Below, piece by piece: positions 52,422-61,274 of a stretch of DNA of 64,000 nt. A program made the position numbers and the translations under genes. The notes under the pieces were generated by a model, which made no database searches, was not told the origin of the DNA, and saw only the letters and a list, made by a program, of their open reading frames with translations. The DNA is from Clostridium saudiense. GTDB taxonomy: Bacteria; Bacillota; Clostridia; Clostridiales; Clostridiaceae. Where the stretch lies: assembly GCF_000577815.1 (NCBI RefSeq), contig NZ_CBYM010000001.1, positions 1 through 64,000 of the forward strand, given 5' to 3'. Each line of letters starts with the position of its first letter. The first letter of the stretch is position 1.

Positions 52422-53876
52422 ATGTTTAATGGAACTATGATGCAATATTTTGAGTGGTTCTTACTGCCAAAATGTAAATTGTGGAATGAAGCATTAAATG
52501 AAGCAGAAAATTTGAGAGAGTTAGGAATAACTGCATTATGGCTTCCGCCTGCATATAAAGGTATTGGTGGAATATATGATGTTGGATATGGGGCATATGA
52601 CTTATATGATTTAGGAGAGTTTAATCAAAAGGGAACAGTTGAAACAAAGTATGGAAGTAAGGATGAATATCTACAGGCCATTAAAAAGTTAAAAGAAAAT
52701 AATATTCAATGCTATGCTGATATTGTTGTAAATCATAAAATGGGTGGAGATGATGTTGAAGAAGTTGAAGCAAGTGAAGAGGAGTTTTTTAATAGGAATA
52801 TACCAGTTAGTGGAGCAAAAATTATTAAAGCTTGGACAAGGTTTAATTTCCCGGGAAGAAATAATAAGTATTCGTCTTTTAAATGGGATTGGAGTGATTT
52901 TGATGGAATTGATTATGATGATAAAACAAAAAGAAATAGTATATATAAGTTTTTAAGCAAAGAATGGAATAAGTATGTTGATAATGAAAATGGAAATTAT
53001 GACTATTTAATGGGCGCAGATTTAGATTTTTCAAATAGAGAGGTTATAGAAGAATTAAAATCTTGGGGCAAATGGTATTTAGAGTTTACTGGTGTTGATG
53101 GATTTCGATTAGATGCAGTTAAACATATTAGTTATGATTTTTTTGTTAATTGGCTTACGTATTTAAGAAAAGAAAGTGGAAAAGAATTATTTGCTGTGGG
53201 TGAATATTGGCATTCAAATGTAGATGTTTTATTAAATTATATAAAAAATACTAAAAATGTAATGTCCTTATTTGATGTCCCTTTACATTTTAATTTTTAT
53301 GAGGCCTCAAGGAGTAATGGGGATTTTGATATGAGAAATATTTTTAAAGGAACACTTGTCGAGAGAAATTCAACAAAGGCAGTAACATTTGTTGATAATC
53401 ATGATACGCAAATAGGTAGTTCTTTGCAATCTTGGGTAGAACCTTGGTTTAAGCCAATTGCATATTCACTAATATTATTAAGAATTGAAGGATATCCTTG
53501 TGTATTTTATGGAGATTATTATGGGATTCCAAGTTCTGCGTATTATGGAATTGGAAAATGTTTGGATATTTTATTGAAGATTAGGAAAAACTTAAGTTAT
53601 GGAGAACAGCATGATTATTTTAATGATAAAAATTTAATTGGATGGACCAGAGAGGGAATAGATGAGGTTGAAAACTCAGGATTGGCAGTTTTGCTTACTA
53701 ATAGATTAGGTGGAGAAAAGAAAATGTATATTAGTAAAAAATATGCCGGTGAAAAGTTTATTGATGCACTAGGGGGAAGTGATGAAGAAGTTTTAATTGA
53801 TAATGATGGATATGGTAATTTTAAAGTTAAAAATGGAAGTGTAGCAGTTTGGATTATGAAGAAATTTACATTATAG
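52422..53876 (+). CDS. Cytoplasmic alpha-amylase (GH13)
   Basis: A 484-aa alpha-amylase without signal peptide, so it degrades internal maltodextrin or glycogen. It opens MFNGTMMQYFEWFLLP, typical of GH13 subfamily 5 bacterial amylases. All four GH13 regions are present: ADIVVNHK, GFRLDAVKHI (nucleophile Asp), AVGEYW (acid/base Glu) and FVDNHDTQ. ATG 52422 has TGGAGGG 7 bases upstream; the in-frame ATG at 52392 has no such site. A structured region lies upstream and may regulate it. Confidence 0.94.
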   Translation: MFNGTMMQYFEWFLLPKCKLWNEALNEAENLRELGITALWLPPAYKGIGGIYDVGYGAYDLYDLGEFNQKGTVETKYGSKDEYLQAIKKLKENNIQCYADIVVNHKMGGDDVEEVEASEEEFFNRNIPVSGAKIIKAWTRFNFPGRNNKYSSFKWDWSDFDGIDYDDKTKRNSIYKFLSKEWNKYVDNENGNYDYLMGADLDFSNREVIEELKSWGKWYLEFTGVDGFRLDAVKHISYDFFVNWLTYLRKESGKELFAVGEYWHSNVDVLLNYIKNTKNVMSLFDVPLHFNFYEASRSNGDFDMRNIFKGTLVERNSTKAVTFVDNHDTQIGSSLQSWVEPWFKPIAYSLILLRIEGYPCVFYGDYYGIPSSAYYGIGKCLDILLKIRKNLSYGEQHDYFNDKNLIGWTREGIDEVENSGLAVLLTNRLGGEKKMYISKKYAGEKFIDALGGSDEEVLIDNDGYGNFKVKNGSVAVWIMKKFTL

Positions 53877-53922
53877 TATGATATACTATAATGTATAGGA
53901 AAATTTAGGAGGTAAATTATTA

Positions 53923-55005
53923 ATGAGGGTAAATTTAAAACGCTTTATACTATTTGCTATTGGATTTTTATTAGTAAGCAGTTTTTCATTTAGTGTTTAT
54001 GCAGATACTTTAGATAGCGCATCAAATAAGTTTTTTACAAATAATAATATTAATGAAACATTAGATGCACAATCTGACGTATATGCAATAGGAAATAATC
54101 TAAAGTTTGCAGGGAAGGTTGAAGCAGATATTCTTGCAGCTGGAAATAACATTACTATTGAAACAGAAAGTGTAGGGGGAAGTATTAGAGTTGCTGGAGC
54201 AACAATATTAATTAATTCAAATGTAGAAAGAAATATAAATGCTGCCGCAGCTAGTGTTGAAATAAAAGAGGGAACAAAAGCAAAAGGTATATATGTAGCA
54301 AGTGGAGATGTAAATTTTAATGGAGAAGCAGAAGATTTATTTGTTAATGCTGATACAGTTACAATAAATGGAACAGTTACTGGTAACGTAAAAGTTAATT
54401 GTAGCAAATTAATAATTGGTGAAAATGCAAGGGTAGATGGAACATTTGAAGTAAGAGGAGAAGAAGAACCTATTATATTAGGGGATTTTGATAGTAGTAA
54501 AATTACCTTTGATAAAATAATCACTGATTATGACAATGAAAGTTTATTTGCTGGAATTAATATTGCAGGGAAAATTATAAGTCTTATAACTGCAATAATT
54601 TTTTGTATATTAATAACTTTATTTTGTAGTAGGTATAACAATAGAGCTTGTGAAAAACTAGAGCATAGAGGTTGGTTACCATTCTTAATTGGATTTGCAA
54701 CTTTAATTGTTTTACCGATAGCTGCAGTTTTATTATGTATTACAATTGTTGGAATTCCTATTTCTGTAATAAGTTTAATTATTTATGGAATACTTATATA
54801 TTTAGCACCAGTGTTTACAGGTATAATACTTGGTAGATTTATATTAAAAAATATGAATGAATATCTTTCAGCAATTATATTTACTTTAATTGTAAAGATA
54901 ATTACATTTATACCTTATGTTGGTGGGATTTCACTATTCATTTGTGTTTTACTATCATTAGGTGTATTTATTCAAAATACATTTGAGGCTATTAATGATA
55001 AATAG
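53923..55005 (+). CDS. Bactofilin-like polymer-forming protein with membrane tail
   Basis: A 360-aa exported protein: a signal peptide of about 27 residues (cleavage after VYA), a beta-helix of the bactofilin type in residues 45-185 (repeated strands such as KAKGIYVASGDVNFNGEAED), and four to five C-terminal membrane segments from about 205. Bactofilins polymerise without nucleotide; membrane-fused clostridial forms are common and uncharacterised. AGGAGG precedes the start, and a terminator follows. Confidence 0.82.
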   Translation: MRVNLKRFILFAIGFLLVSSFSFSVYADTLDSASNKFFTNNNINETLDAQSDVYAIGNNLKFAGKVEADILAAGNNITIETESVGGSIRVAGATILINSNVERNINAAAASVEIKEGTKAKGIYVASGDVNFNGEAEDLFVNADTVTINGTVTGNVKVNCSKLIIGENARVDGTFEVRGEEEPIILGDFDSSKITFDKIITDYDNESLFAGINIAGKIISLITAIIFCILITLFCSRYNNRACEKLEHRGWLPFLIGFATLIVLPIAAVLLCITIVGIPISVISLIIYGILIYLAPVFTGIILGRFILKNMNEYLSAIIFTLIVKIITFIPYVGGISLFICVLLSLGVFIQNTFEAINDK

Positions 55006-55024
55006 TTAGTTAAGTTAAATAGTT

Positions 55025-55065
55025 GGTTGTATCAGATAAGTTTACATTTTGATACAACCTTTTTA
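55025..55065 (+). terminator. Terminator after the bactofilin-like gene
   Basis: GGTTGTATCA (55025-55034) and TGATACAACC (55050-55059), 15-base loop, then TTTTTATTT. Confidence 0.8.
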
Positions 55066-55066
55066 T

Positions 55067-55095
55067 TTGACCTAGGATATTAAATTTTTTATAAT
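55067..55095 (+). promoter_or_regulatory. Promoter of the MocR regulator
   Basis: TTGACC (55067-55072), 17-bp spacer, TATAAT (55090-55095), directly after the upstream terminator and 47 bp before the start codon. Confidence 0.75.
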
Positions 55096-55141
55096 AAATT
55101 GTATGAGTACGATTTGAGGTATTAATTTATTGGGGGATAAT

Positions 55142-56554
55142 ATGGAAAAGTATAGTATTGATTTTAATGATTATGAACCTAAATATGTTCAAATAGCAGA
55201 AAATATTAAAAAATTGATTAATTCTAGAATTATTAAAGATGGAGATAAACTTCCTCCTATAAGAGAATTATCTAAAGCTTTAAAGGTTAATAATGTAACA
55301 GTGGTAAATTGTTATAATAAGCTTGTTTCTGAAGGCTATGCATATCAAAAGATGGGGTCAGGAACATTTGCAAAAAAGAGAGAAATTGTAGATTATTTTA
55401 AGAAAGAGTATTCTAAGGAAATAAAGTTGATAAAAAATAAATATGATAGCAATATTATAGATTTTACTGGAGAAAGTTCAAGAATAGTTAATTTCCCAAT
55501 AAATAAATTTAAAAAAGTTATTAATGAAGTTTTAGATAGAGATGGAGCAGAAGCTTTGATTAAAGAAGAAGCTTTTGGATATTCACAGTTAAGAAGCACA
55601 ATTAATGAAGTATTTTGGGATAATTCTTTAAATGTTGAAGATTTATTAATTGTATCAGGGGCTCAGCAAGGAATAGATATTGCATCTAAGGCCATTTTAA
55701 ATATTAATGATAATGTTATTGTTGAAAAGCCAACTTATGCTGGTGCATTATCTGTATTTAAGTTTAGAAGAGCTAATGTATTTGAAATACCAATTGAGGA
55801 AGATGGTATAAATATTAAAAAATTTGAAGAAGTCCTTAAGAAAAATAAAATAAAATGTTTCTATACTATGAGTTATTTTCAAAATCCAACAGGTATTAGT
55901 TATAGTAAAGAAAAAAAACTTAAAATTTTAGAGTTAGCTAATAAATATGATTTTTATATAATAGAAGATGATTATTTATCAGAATTAATATTTGATGAGA
56001 ATATAAAGCATGAACCTTTCAGAGTTTTAGATACTAATGATAGGGTTATTTATATAAAGAGTTTTTCGAAAATATTTTTGCCTGGAATAAGACTTGGTTA
56101 TATAATATGTCCAGAGGAATTTAGAGAAAGTATTCAAAATTCTAAAATTAATACAGATATAGCAACATCTACACTAATGCAAAGAGCATTAGAGATGTAT
56201 ATTAAAGAAGGCTATTGGATTGGATATATAGATGATTTAAAAAATGGTTATATAAAAAGATATGAATTAATGAAAAAGCTATTAAATGAAAAACTTAAGG
56301 ATTATGTAGCATTTATGGATCCAAGGGGAGGATTAAGTTTTTATTTAAATATAAAAAATAAAAATATACAATCAAAAGAATTATTTTATAAATTAAAGGA
56401 AAAAGGTGTTTATATTACTCCAGGAACAATATTTTATAGGGGATTAAATTTGGGAGAAAGTTATTTTAAGATAGGCTTTTCTCAAGTTAATGAAGATGAA
56501 ATATTAAGGGGAATTGACATTATTAAGGAGGAATTACAACAGTGGCATATATAA
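55142..56554 (+). CDS. MocR-type regulator: GntR winged helix fused to aminotransferase
   Basis: A 470-aa fusion. Residues 10-75 are a GntR winged helix (KLPPIRELSKALKVNNVTVV, then GYAYQKMGSGTF), and the rest is a class I/II aminotransferase domain with NPTGISYS, EDDYLSEL and the PLP lysine in YIKSFSKIFLPGIRLGY. MocR proteins sense PLP or an amino compound; PdxR controls PLP synthesis, but the target here cannot be told. ATG 55142 follows GGGGG. It overlaps the YigZ gene by 13 bp. Confidence 0.92.
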   Translation: MEKYSIDFNDYEPKYVQIAENIKKLINSRIIKDGDKLPPIRELSKALKVNNVTVVNCYNKLVSEGYAYQKMGSGTFAKKREIVDYFKKEYSKEIKLIKNKYDSNIIDFTGESSRIVNFPINKFKKVINEVLDRDGAEALIKEEAFGYSQLRSTINEVFWDNSLNVEDLLIVSGAQQGIDIASKAILNINDNVIVEKPTYAGALSVFKFRRANVFEIPIEEDGINIKKFEEVLKKNKIKCFYTMSYFQNPTGISYSKEKKLKILELANKYDFYIIEDDYLSELIFDENIKHEPFRVLDTNDRVIYIKSFSKIFLPGIRLGYIICPEEFRESIQNSKINTDIATSTLMQRALEMYIKEGYWIGYIDDLKNGYIKRYELMKKLLNEKLKDYVAFMDPRGGLSFYLNIKNKNIQSKELFYKLKEKGVYITPGTIFYRGLNLGESYFKIGFSQVNEDEILRGIDIIKEELQQWHI

Positions 56555-57189
56555 CGATTAGGGAATATGGTGAAGATAGTTTTATCGAAAAAAAATCAGA
56601 GTTTATTGGATATGCTAAAAGGGTAGAAAATGAGGAAGAAGCAAAAGCTTTCGTAGCAGAAATAAAGTCAAAGCATAAACAAGCAAGACATAATTGCTGG
56701 GCATATGTTATAGGCGAAAATATGGGAATACAAAGATATAGTGATGATGGAGAACCACAAGGAACAGCAGGTATTCCAATATTAGAGGTTATGAAGAAGT
56801 CTGATATAACAGATTGTGCAGTAGTTGTAACAAGATATTTTGGTGGAATATTACTTGGTGCAGGGGGGCTTACTAGGGCATATACAAAAGGAGCATCTAT
56901 AGCATTAAAAGCCGGTGGAGTTGTTGAGAAAGTTCAAGGTGTAAAAGTATCTCTACATTTAGATTATGATATGATAGGTAAAGTACAGTATTTCTGTGGT
57001 CAAAACAATTGGCATATTGAAGATACTGAATATACTGATAAGGTTATAGTTCATATTTTGGCAGAAGTTTCAGTTGCAGATGAAATTGAAAAAGAAGCAA
57101 TTGAAGCAAGTAATGGAAAGATTATTGTTGAAAAGAGTGAAAAAGATATTTATTTTAAGGAAGAAAATAGATTATTTAAAATTTTATAA
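56542..57189 (+). CDS. YigZ/IMPACT-family protein
   Basis: A 215-aa protein with the conserved UPF0029 domain: KSKHKQARHNCWAYVIG, RYSDDGEPQGTAGIPILEV and VVVTRYFGGILLGAGGL, followed by a smaller ferredoxin-like C-terminal domain. Its cellular role is poorly known; eukaryotic IMPACT interferes with Gcn2 activation. GTG 56542 has AAGGAGG upstream and lies inside the preceding gene's end. Confidence 0.9.
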   Translation: MAYITIREYGEDSFIEKKSEFIGYAKRVENEEEAKAFVAEIKSKHKQARHNCWAYVIGENMGIQRYSDDGEPQGTAGIPILEVMKKSDITDCAVVVTRYFGGILLGAGGLTRAYTKGASIALKAGGVVEKVQGVKVSLHLDYDMIGKVQYFCGQNNWHIEDTEYTDKVIVHILAEVSVADEIEKEAIEASNGKIIVEKSEKDIYFKEENRLFKIL

Positions 57190-57209
57190 TTCATATATTT
57201 ACACAAAAA

Positions 57210-57238
57210 TTGTTTAATATTTTTCATTATGATATAAT
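57210..57238 (+). promoter_or_regulatory. Promoter of yebC
   Basis: TTGTTT (57210-57215), 17-bp spacer, TATAAT (57233-57238), about 45 bp upstream of the yebC start. Confidence 0.6.
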
Positions 57239-57282
57239 AAAAAAGATTTTTAGATTATTTTAAGATTTAGGAGGATGAAATA

Positions 57283-58023
57283 ATGTCAGGACATTCAAAA
57301 TGGCATAATATACAAAACAAAAAAGGTAAAGCAGATGCTAAAAGAGGGAAGATCTTTACTAAGATAGGTAGAGAGTTAATGATAGCTGTTAAAAATGGAG
57401 GACCAGATCCTGATAACAACCCTAAATTAAGAGATGCAATAGCAAAAGCAAAGGCAGCTAATATGCCAAATGATACAGTACAAAGATCAATAAAGAAAGC
57501 TTCAGGAGAGTTATCAGCAGTTGATTATGAAAGAATCGTTTATGAAGGATATGGACCATCAGGAGTTGCTGTTATTGTTGATACTTTAACTGATAATAAG
57601 AATAGATCAGCAGGAAATGTAAGAAGTGCTTTCACTAAAGGTGGTGGAAACATGGGAACTACAGGATGTGTAGGATTTATGTTCCAAGAAAAAGGTGAAA
57701 TTGTTATAGAAAAGGGAGACCTTGATGAAGAAGAATTAATGATGATGGCATTAGATGCTGGAGCTGAAGACTTCAATAGTGATGAAGAAGAAGTATTCAT
57801 AATCACAACTGCACCAGAAGATTTTGGTACAGTAAGAGAAGCTTTAGAAGCTGAAGGATTAGAATTCTTAGAAGCAGCAGTTAAAATGATTCCAGATACA
57901 TATACTGAAATTGATGAAGATGCAGCTAAGAAATTCCAAAAGATGTTAGATTTACTTGAAGATGATGATGACGTTCAAGAAGTTTACCACAATGCTGAAT
58001 TCCCAGAAGGATGGGATGAATAA
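57283..58023 (+). CDS. yebC: YebC/PmpR-family regulator
   Basis: A 246-aa protein opening [20 protein letters not shown], with the three-domain YebC fold: helical N-terminus, [20 protein letters not shown], and [18 protein letters not shown]. Known members act as DNA-binding regulators, and some promote translation of proline-rich stretches. AGGAGG precedes the ATG. It is the last host gene before the second mobile element; Glu is mostly coded GAA here, unlike the element downstream. Confidence 0.96.
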   Translation: MSGHSKWHNIQNKKGKADAKRGKIFTKIGRELMIAVKNGGPDPDNNPKLRDAIAKAKAANMPNDTVQRSIKKASGELSAVDYERIVYEGYGPSGVAVIVDTLTDNKNRSAGNVRSAFTKGGGNMGTTGCVGFMFQEKGEIVIEKGDLDEEELMMMALDAGAEDFNSDEEEVFIITTAPEDFGTVREALEAEGLEFLEAAVKMIPDTYTEIDEDAAKKFQKMLDLLEDDDDVQEVYHNAEFPEGWDE

Positions 58024-58054
58024 TCTAGCTAAAGGTAGTTATATAGCCAGTTAC

Positions 58055-58073
58055 AAGAGTTTTGAGACAGTAT
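58055..58073 (-). repeat. Left copy of a 20-bp sequence inverted at the element's two ends
   Basis: On the minus strand this reads ATACTGTCTCAAAACTCTT. The right copy at 63949-63968 reads ATATTGTCTCAAAAACTCTT on the plus strand, so the two are inverted, with one substitution and one extra A. Similarity continues weakly on one side (AGTTA). Confidence 0.6.
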
Positions 58074-58180
58074 GATTATAAGTAAAATAACAGGTAAATG
58101 AGCAGTTATTAAGATAAACATACTGCATTATAGACTGTTTTAATTATGATAATTGAATAGATAAAGAGGATAAATAAAAG

Positions 58181-58249
58181 ACCTCCTATATCTAGATGTA
58201 TATTTAGTTTAATTACTAAGTAGATGCATCTGGTATAGGAGGTTTTTTT
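58181..58249. terminator. Terminator-like hairpin that contains the recombinase's ribosome binding site
   Basis: ACCTCCTATA (58181-58190) pairs with TATAGGAGGT (58234-58243); AGATG/CATCT continues the stem inside. Seven T follow, then the ATG at 58250. The GGAGG of the next gene is in the right arm, so folding hides it, and transcription could also stop here. T-rich sequence on the minus strand makes it potentially bidirectional. Confidence 0.75.
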
Positions 58250-59158
58250 ATGTTATTAGAGGATGCAATTAAAGAGTTTACATATGAGATACAAACTAGG
58301 AATTATAGTCCTAGAACAATTAAAACATATAGAAACTCTATTTTAAGATATGCAGAGTATGTATTAAAAGTTTATCAAGTAGTGGAGTTAGAGGATACTG
58401 CTCCAATGCATATAAAAGGATATTTAAACAGTTTAAAGGATAAAGGCAGGACATCTGTATATCTGAATACTATTCTAAAAAATTTAAGGTCATTCTATGG
58501 GTACTGTTTTAAAGAGGGATATACATTAGATATTAGTAAAAAAGTCATATTCCTAAAGGAGAAAAAGATAGTAATTAAGACCTTTACAAATAAAGAAGTA
58601 AAAGGGATGTTAGACTATTATGATTTTAGCAGTTACTTAAATGCTAGGAATAAGGTTATAATGGCTATTTTATTTGATACTGGTATTAGATGTTTGGAAT
58701 TATGTAAGTTGTCTAGAGCAGATGTTAGAGAGTCTGTTATCTATATTACAGGTAAAGGAGATAAGCAGAGGGTAGTACCTATATCACCTTATTTAAAAAA
58801 GCTAATGATTAAGTATGAGAGGATAAGAGATAGTTATCTTAAAGATGACATCTTACATTATAACAACTATTTCTTATCTAGTAGGAATAAACCTCTAACA
58901 GTTGAGGCAGTAGAGAGGGTAGTTAAAAAGGCATCTATAGGAGCAAAGGTTAGAGATGAGATAAGATGCTCCCCACATACTTGTAGGCATTATTTTGCAC
59001 AGTCTCAGTTAAAAAATGGGAATGATGTCTACTCCACATCCAGACTACTGGGGCATGAGACTATAGAGATTACTAAAAGATATTTACAAGGGTTAAAGGA
59101 TGCAGATGTAGTAGAGAAGTCTATTAAAACAAGTCCTTTAATGAACTTGAAAGTATAA
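58250..59158 (+). CDS. Tyrosine recombinase (XerC/D-like integrase) of the mobile element
   Basis: A 302-aa complete enzyme: a core-binding domain in residues 1-100 (RNYSPRTIKTYRNSILRY) and the catalytic domain with R147, K169 (TGKGDKQR), H243 and R246 (SPHTCRH), H269 (LGHETIEI) and Y278 (TKRYLQG). It probably integrates and excises the element. 16 of its 18 Glu codons are GAG, unlike host genes. GGAGG lies 8 bases upstream inside a hairpin, so expression is probably tightly limited. Confidence 0.92.
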   Translation: MLLEDAIKEFTYEIQTRNYSPRTIKTYRNSILRYAEYVLKVYQVVELEDTAPMHIKGYLNSLKDKGRTSVYLNTILKNLRSFYGYCFKEGYTLDISKKVIFLKEKKIVIKTFTNKEVKGMLDYYDFSSYLNARNKVIMAILFDTGIRCLELCKLSRADVRESVIYITGKGDKQRVVPISPYLKKLMIKYERIRDSYLKDDILHYNNYFLSSRNKPLTVEAVERVVKKASIGAKVRDEIRCSPHTCRHYFAQSQLKNGNDVYSTSRLLGHETIEITKRYLQGLKDADVVEKSIKTSPLMNLKV

Positions 59159-59177
59159 ACAAAAGGAGCAGATAATA

Positions 59178-59339
59178 ATGGATAAATACAATAAACATTT
59201 AAAGATAGAGCAAATAGAGGCATCTATAACATGTCTTAAAGGTCAGATAAAGCTACTGGATGACATTAATGTAGTTGGTGTAGCATCTGCATCAATAATA
59301 TTAGAAACTGTATCAATGTTAGAGATGGAGTTAGAGTAG
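59178..59339 (+). CDS. 53-aa helical protein after the recombinase
   Basis: AAAGGAG lies 10 bases before the ATG. The product (MDKYNKHLKIEQIEASITCL, then later IILETVSMLEMELE) is predicted to be two helices, 19 bp after the recombinase. Small helical proteins at this position often act as recombination directionality or copy-control factors; this is inference. Confidence 0.5.
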   Translation: MDKYNKHLKIEQIEASITCLKGQIKLLDDINVVGVASASIILETVSMLEMELE

Positions 59340-60112
59340 TTAAAAGAAATGATTTAAAACAAATAAAAAAGGAGTCAGTACTGGCATACTGCTCCCACAG
59401 ATTAATTAGAACATTATTAAACCCATTAAAATTTAATACAGATTAACTAACCTTGATACTATTATAATTAAAAAAATGTAGTTATTCAAGGCTTAGTTTC
59501 CTATTGTCTAAATTAGAGCAGTAGGTTAGTTGTACAAGCATTAGAGCAACTATAAATAATTCTATAGGTGAGTTGAGCCATTGCAGAAAATCAACAGTCT
59601 AGATAGGTTATTACCCTCATTACTCCAATGACTCTAGATGCTAGGTGGAGACTACCATAGAAAAGGTCTGGAGGACAACTGAGAGATGTAAAATACATAA
59701 TATATCTCTGGTCATGTAGCTACTGTAGTAATACAGTCTTAGGGCAGTAATGAGATATATTGAAAGCTATATTCTGTTAAGCAGTTAAACTAATGAGGGA
59801 TATACTAAAGGCTCTAGAACTGAAAAAGAGGATATTTATTATAATGTTTAAGACTCTATATCTTAGTATCAATTAGTTTTCAATTAACTTTTTTGATACT
59901 TAGATATAGGGTCTTACTATGCCACAGGATAGACATCCCCTAAGGATATTAAGCCTCTGGAATCTGATAATATAGTAGATACTATATTTAAGAGTAAGTA
60001 AATAAAAAACTACAGTAACAATAGCAGTAAACTCTTGTATTAGGAATTAAGGTATAAGGATTAAAAAGTGATAAAGAGAGTACCTTAATAAGATATAAAG
60101 GAGTAAATGACA
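59340..60112 (+). ncRNA. 770-bp gene-free region with many hairpins: candidate large structured RNA
   Basis: No frame of 60 codons exists here on either strand. Local stems include GGAGTCAGTA/TACTGCTCC (about 59371-59395), TAGTTG/CAACTA, GTTGA/TCAAC, AGAGAT/ATCTCT, ACTGTA/TACAGT, the 22-bp hairpin at 59850-59915 and AATATAGTA/TACTATATT (59969-59988). It is locally richer in G and C than other gene-free parts of the element. A large phage/plasmid RNA or a replication region would both fit. Confidence 0.4.
59850..59915. repeat. 22-bp stem hairpin
   Basis: Arms at 59850-59871 and 59894-59915 begin AAGACTCTATATCT and end TAGATATAGGGTCTT; they pair with one G-T wobble and one mismatch, loop 22 bases. 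No T-run follows on plus. It is the longest stem in the element and could be an RNA end, an origin structure or a transposon remnant. Confidence 0.65.
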
Positions 60113-60625
60113 ATGATAAATGATATGGAGATAAGAGACAATGTAATTAATACAATCAATAATACAAATGATGCTGAGAACAGAGATAAAAATATATTTG
60201 GTGCTAATATAATAAAGTCTCCTAGTAAGGTAATAGAGAGCCTAAAGAAGGGTAATTTAAAAAGTATTTTTAATATAGTTAAAATTAATTTGGGTCTGCA
60301 TCCAATAGCAATAGTGTCTGGAATAGATTATAAAACATTAGTAAAATATCAGTCTGACTATTATTTATACTTAAATAGAGCAGATACAGAGAAATTATTA
60401 AAAGCTATTAATGATTTATATATACCAACTAAATTACATTATGGTCTGGATCACTATAATAAAATAGATTTTGCAGAATATGAGCCACAGGATGCAGAAA
60501 GAAGAGAGGCAAAGGCTGAGTATAGAGCCATGTTAAAGGATATAGTCAAAAAGATGGGAGAGGATACCTCAGAGCCTAGAAAGAGAAAAGGTAATAAAAC
60601 AGGAGGGAGGGCATCAAAATGCTAA
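60113..60625 (+). CDS. Mobile-element protein with an HTH-like core (paralogue of the 61275 gene)
   Basis: A protein of about 170 aa. ATG 60113 fits AAAGGAG better than 60107. An Asn-rich start (INTINNTNDAENRDKN) precedes VIESLKKGNLKSIFNIVKI, then AIVSGIDYKTLVKYQSDYY, which aligns with the same region of the 61275 gene (TGIPYEVLIKLRDGYYNY). The pattern resembles an XRE/Cro helix-turn-helix. A highly basic C-terminus (EPRKRKGNKTGGRASKC) suggests nucleic-acid binding. The family is unknown to me. It overlaps the next gene by 7 bp. Confidence 0.65.
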   Translation: MINDMEIRDNVINTINNTNDAENRDKNIFGANIIKSPSKVIESLKKGNLKSIFNIVKINLGLHPIAIVSGIDYKTLVKYQSDYYLYLNRADTEKLLKAINDLYIPTKLHYGLDHYNKIDFAEYEPQDAERREAKAEYRAMLKDIVKKMGEDTSEPRKRKGNKTGGRASKC

Positions 60626-61011
60626 ACTTATTTAAATATAAAAATAATAATACTCCTGTTATTCCTCAGTTATTACCACACTTAAATTTTAGAGATGCAT
60701 TTAAAGAGGAGTCCTCTGATTTCTCTGCTCCTAAAAATTATCATATAGTGTCATTGTATTCAGATACTAATAATTTACATAAAGTGTTTAATACAATAGA
60801 CCATTTAATAAACTATATACAAACAACTCCAGATATAATTATAAGACCTTATCAGTTATCTGATTTTGATATTATGGAGGGAGTTTATAAGGTACTGGAG
60901 GGAGATGATCCAGAGTACATAGGATTTAATTTTATATTAGTCCCTAATTACATAAATACAACTAAAGAGGTCATAGGCTATACAATGGCTTATAATAAAG
61001 GCTTTATATAG
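60619..61011 (+). CDS. 130-aa mobile-element protein, family unknown
   Basis: The ATG lies inside the end of the preceding gene, after GGAGGGAGG. The product (MLNLFKYKNNNTPVIPQLLP, then KNYHIVSLYSDTNNLHKVF) seems a compact alpha/beta protein with an acidic middle (VLEGDDPEYIGFN). No motif is recognised. Coupled translation suggests it works with the HTH-like protein, and a terminator ends the pair. Confidence 0.6.
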   Translation: MLNLFKYKNNNTPVIPQLLPHLNFRDAFKEESSDFSAPKNYHIVSLYSDTNNLHKVFNTIDHLINYIQTTPDIIIRPYQLSDFDIMEGVYKVLEGDDPEYIGFNFILVPNYINTTKEVIGYTMAYNKGFI

Positions 61012-61036
61012 AACAGATGTCATAAGAGGTTACAAG

Positions 61037-61060
61037 AGAGCAGAGATGCTCTTTTTTTAT
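61037..61060 (+). terminator. Terminator of the two-gene unit
   Basis: AGAGCA (61037-61042), GAGA loop, TGCTCT (61047-61052), then a T-run. Confidence 0.8.
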
Positions 61061-61274
61061 ATATTTTCTTAATTTATTGTAACAAGCAATTTAATTCTAT
61101 GTATTTATATATGTAACAGAAAATAAGAGATTAAGGGGTATTCAAAGAGTCCCCCTATTAGGAAATTTTGTAGGGCATTTTAAAGTTAATGTACATTAAG
61201 CATAAAACTGTATATGAGATTAAAGGCACTAAAATACAAGAGGTAAGTAGTATTAAAAATGGAGGTATAAGATA

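Noticed and set aside
53997..54524. Minus-strand frame of 175 aa opposite the bactofilin-like gene
   Set aside because: A shadow of a beta-helix gene with repeated codons; no start signal and no recognisable product.
59340..60112. Group I or group II intron
   Set aside because: I could not find the conserved core segments of either intron class, and no intron-encoded maturase or interrupted host gene is present.
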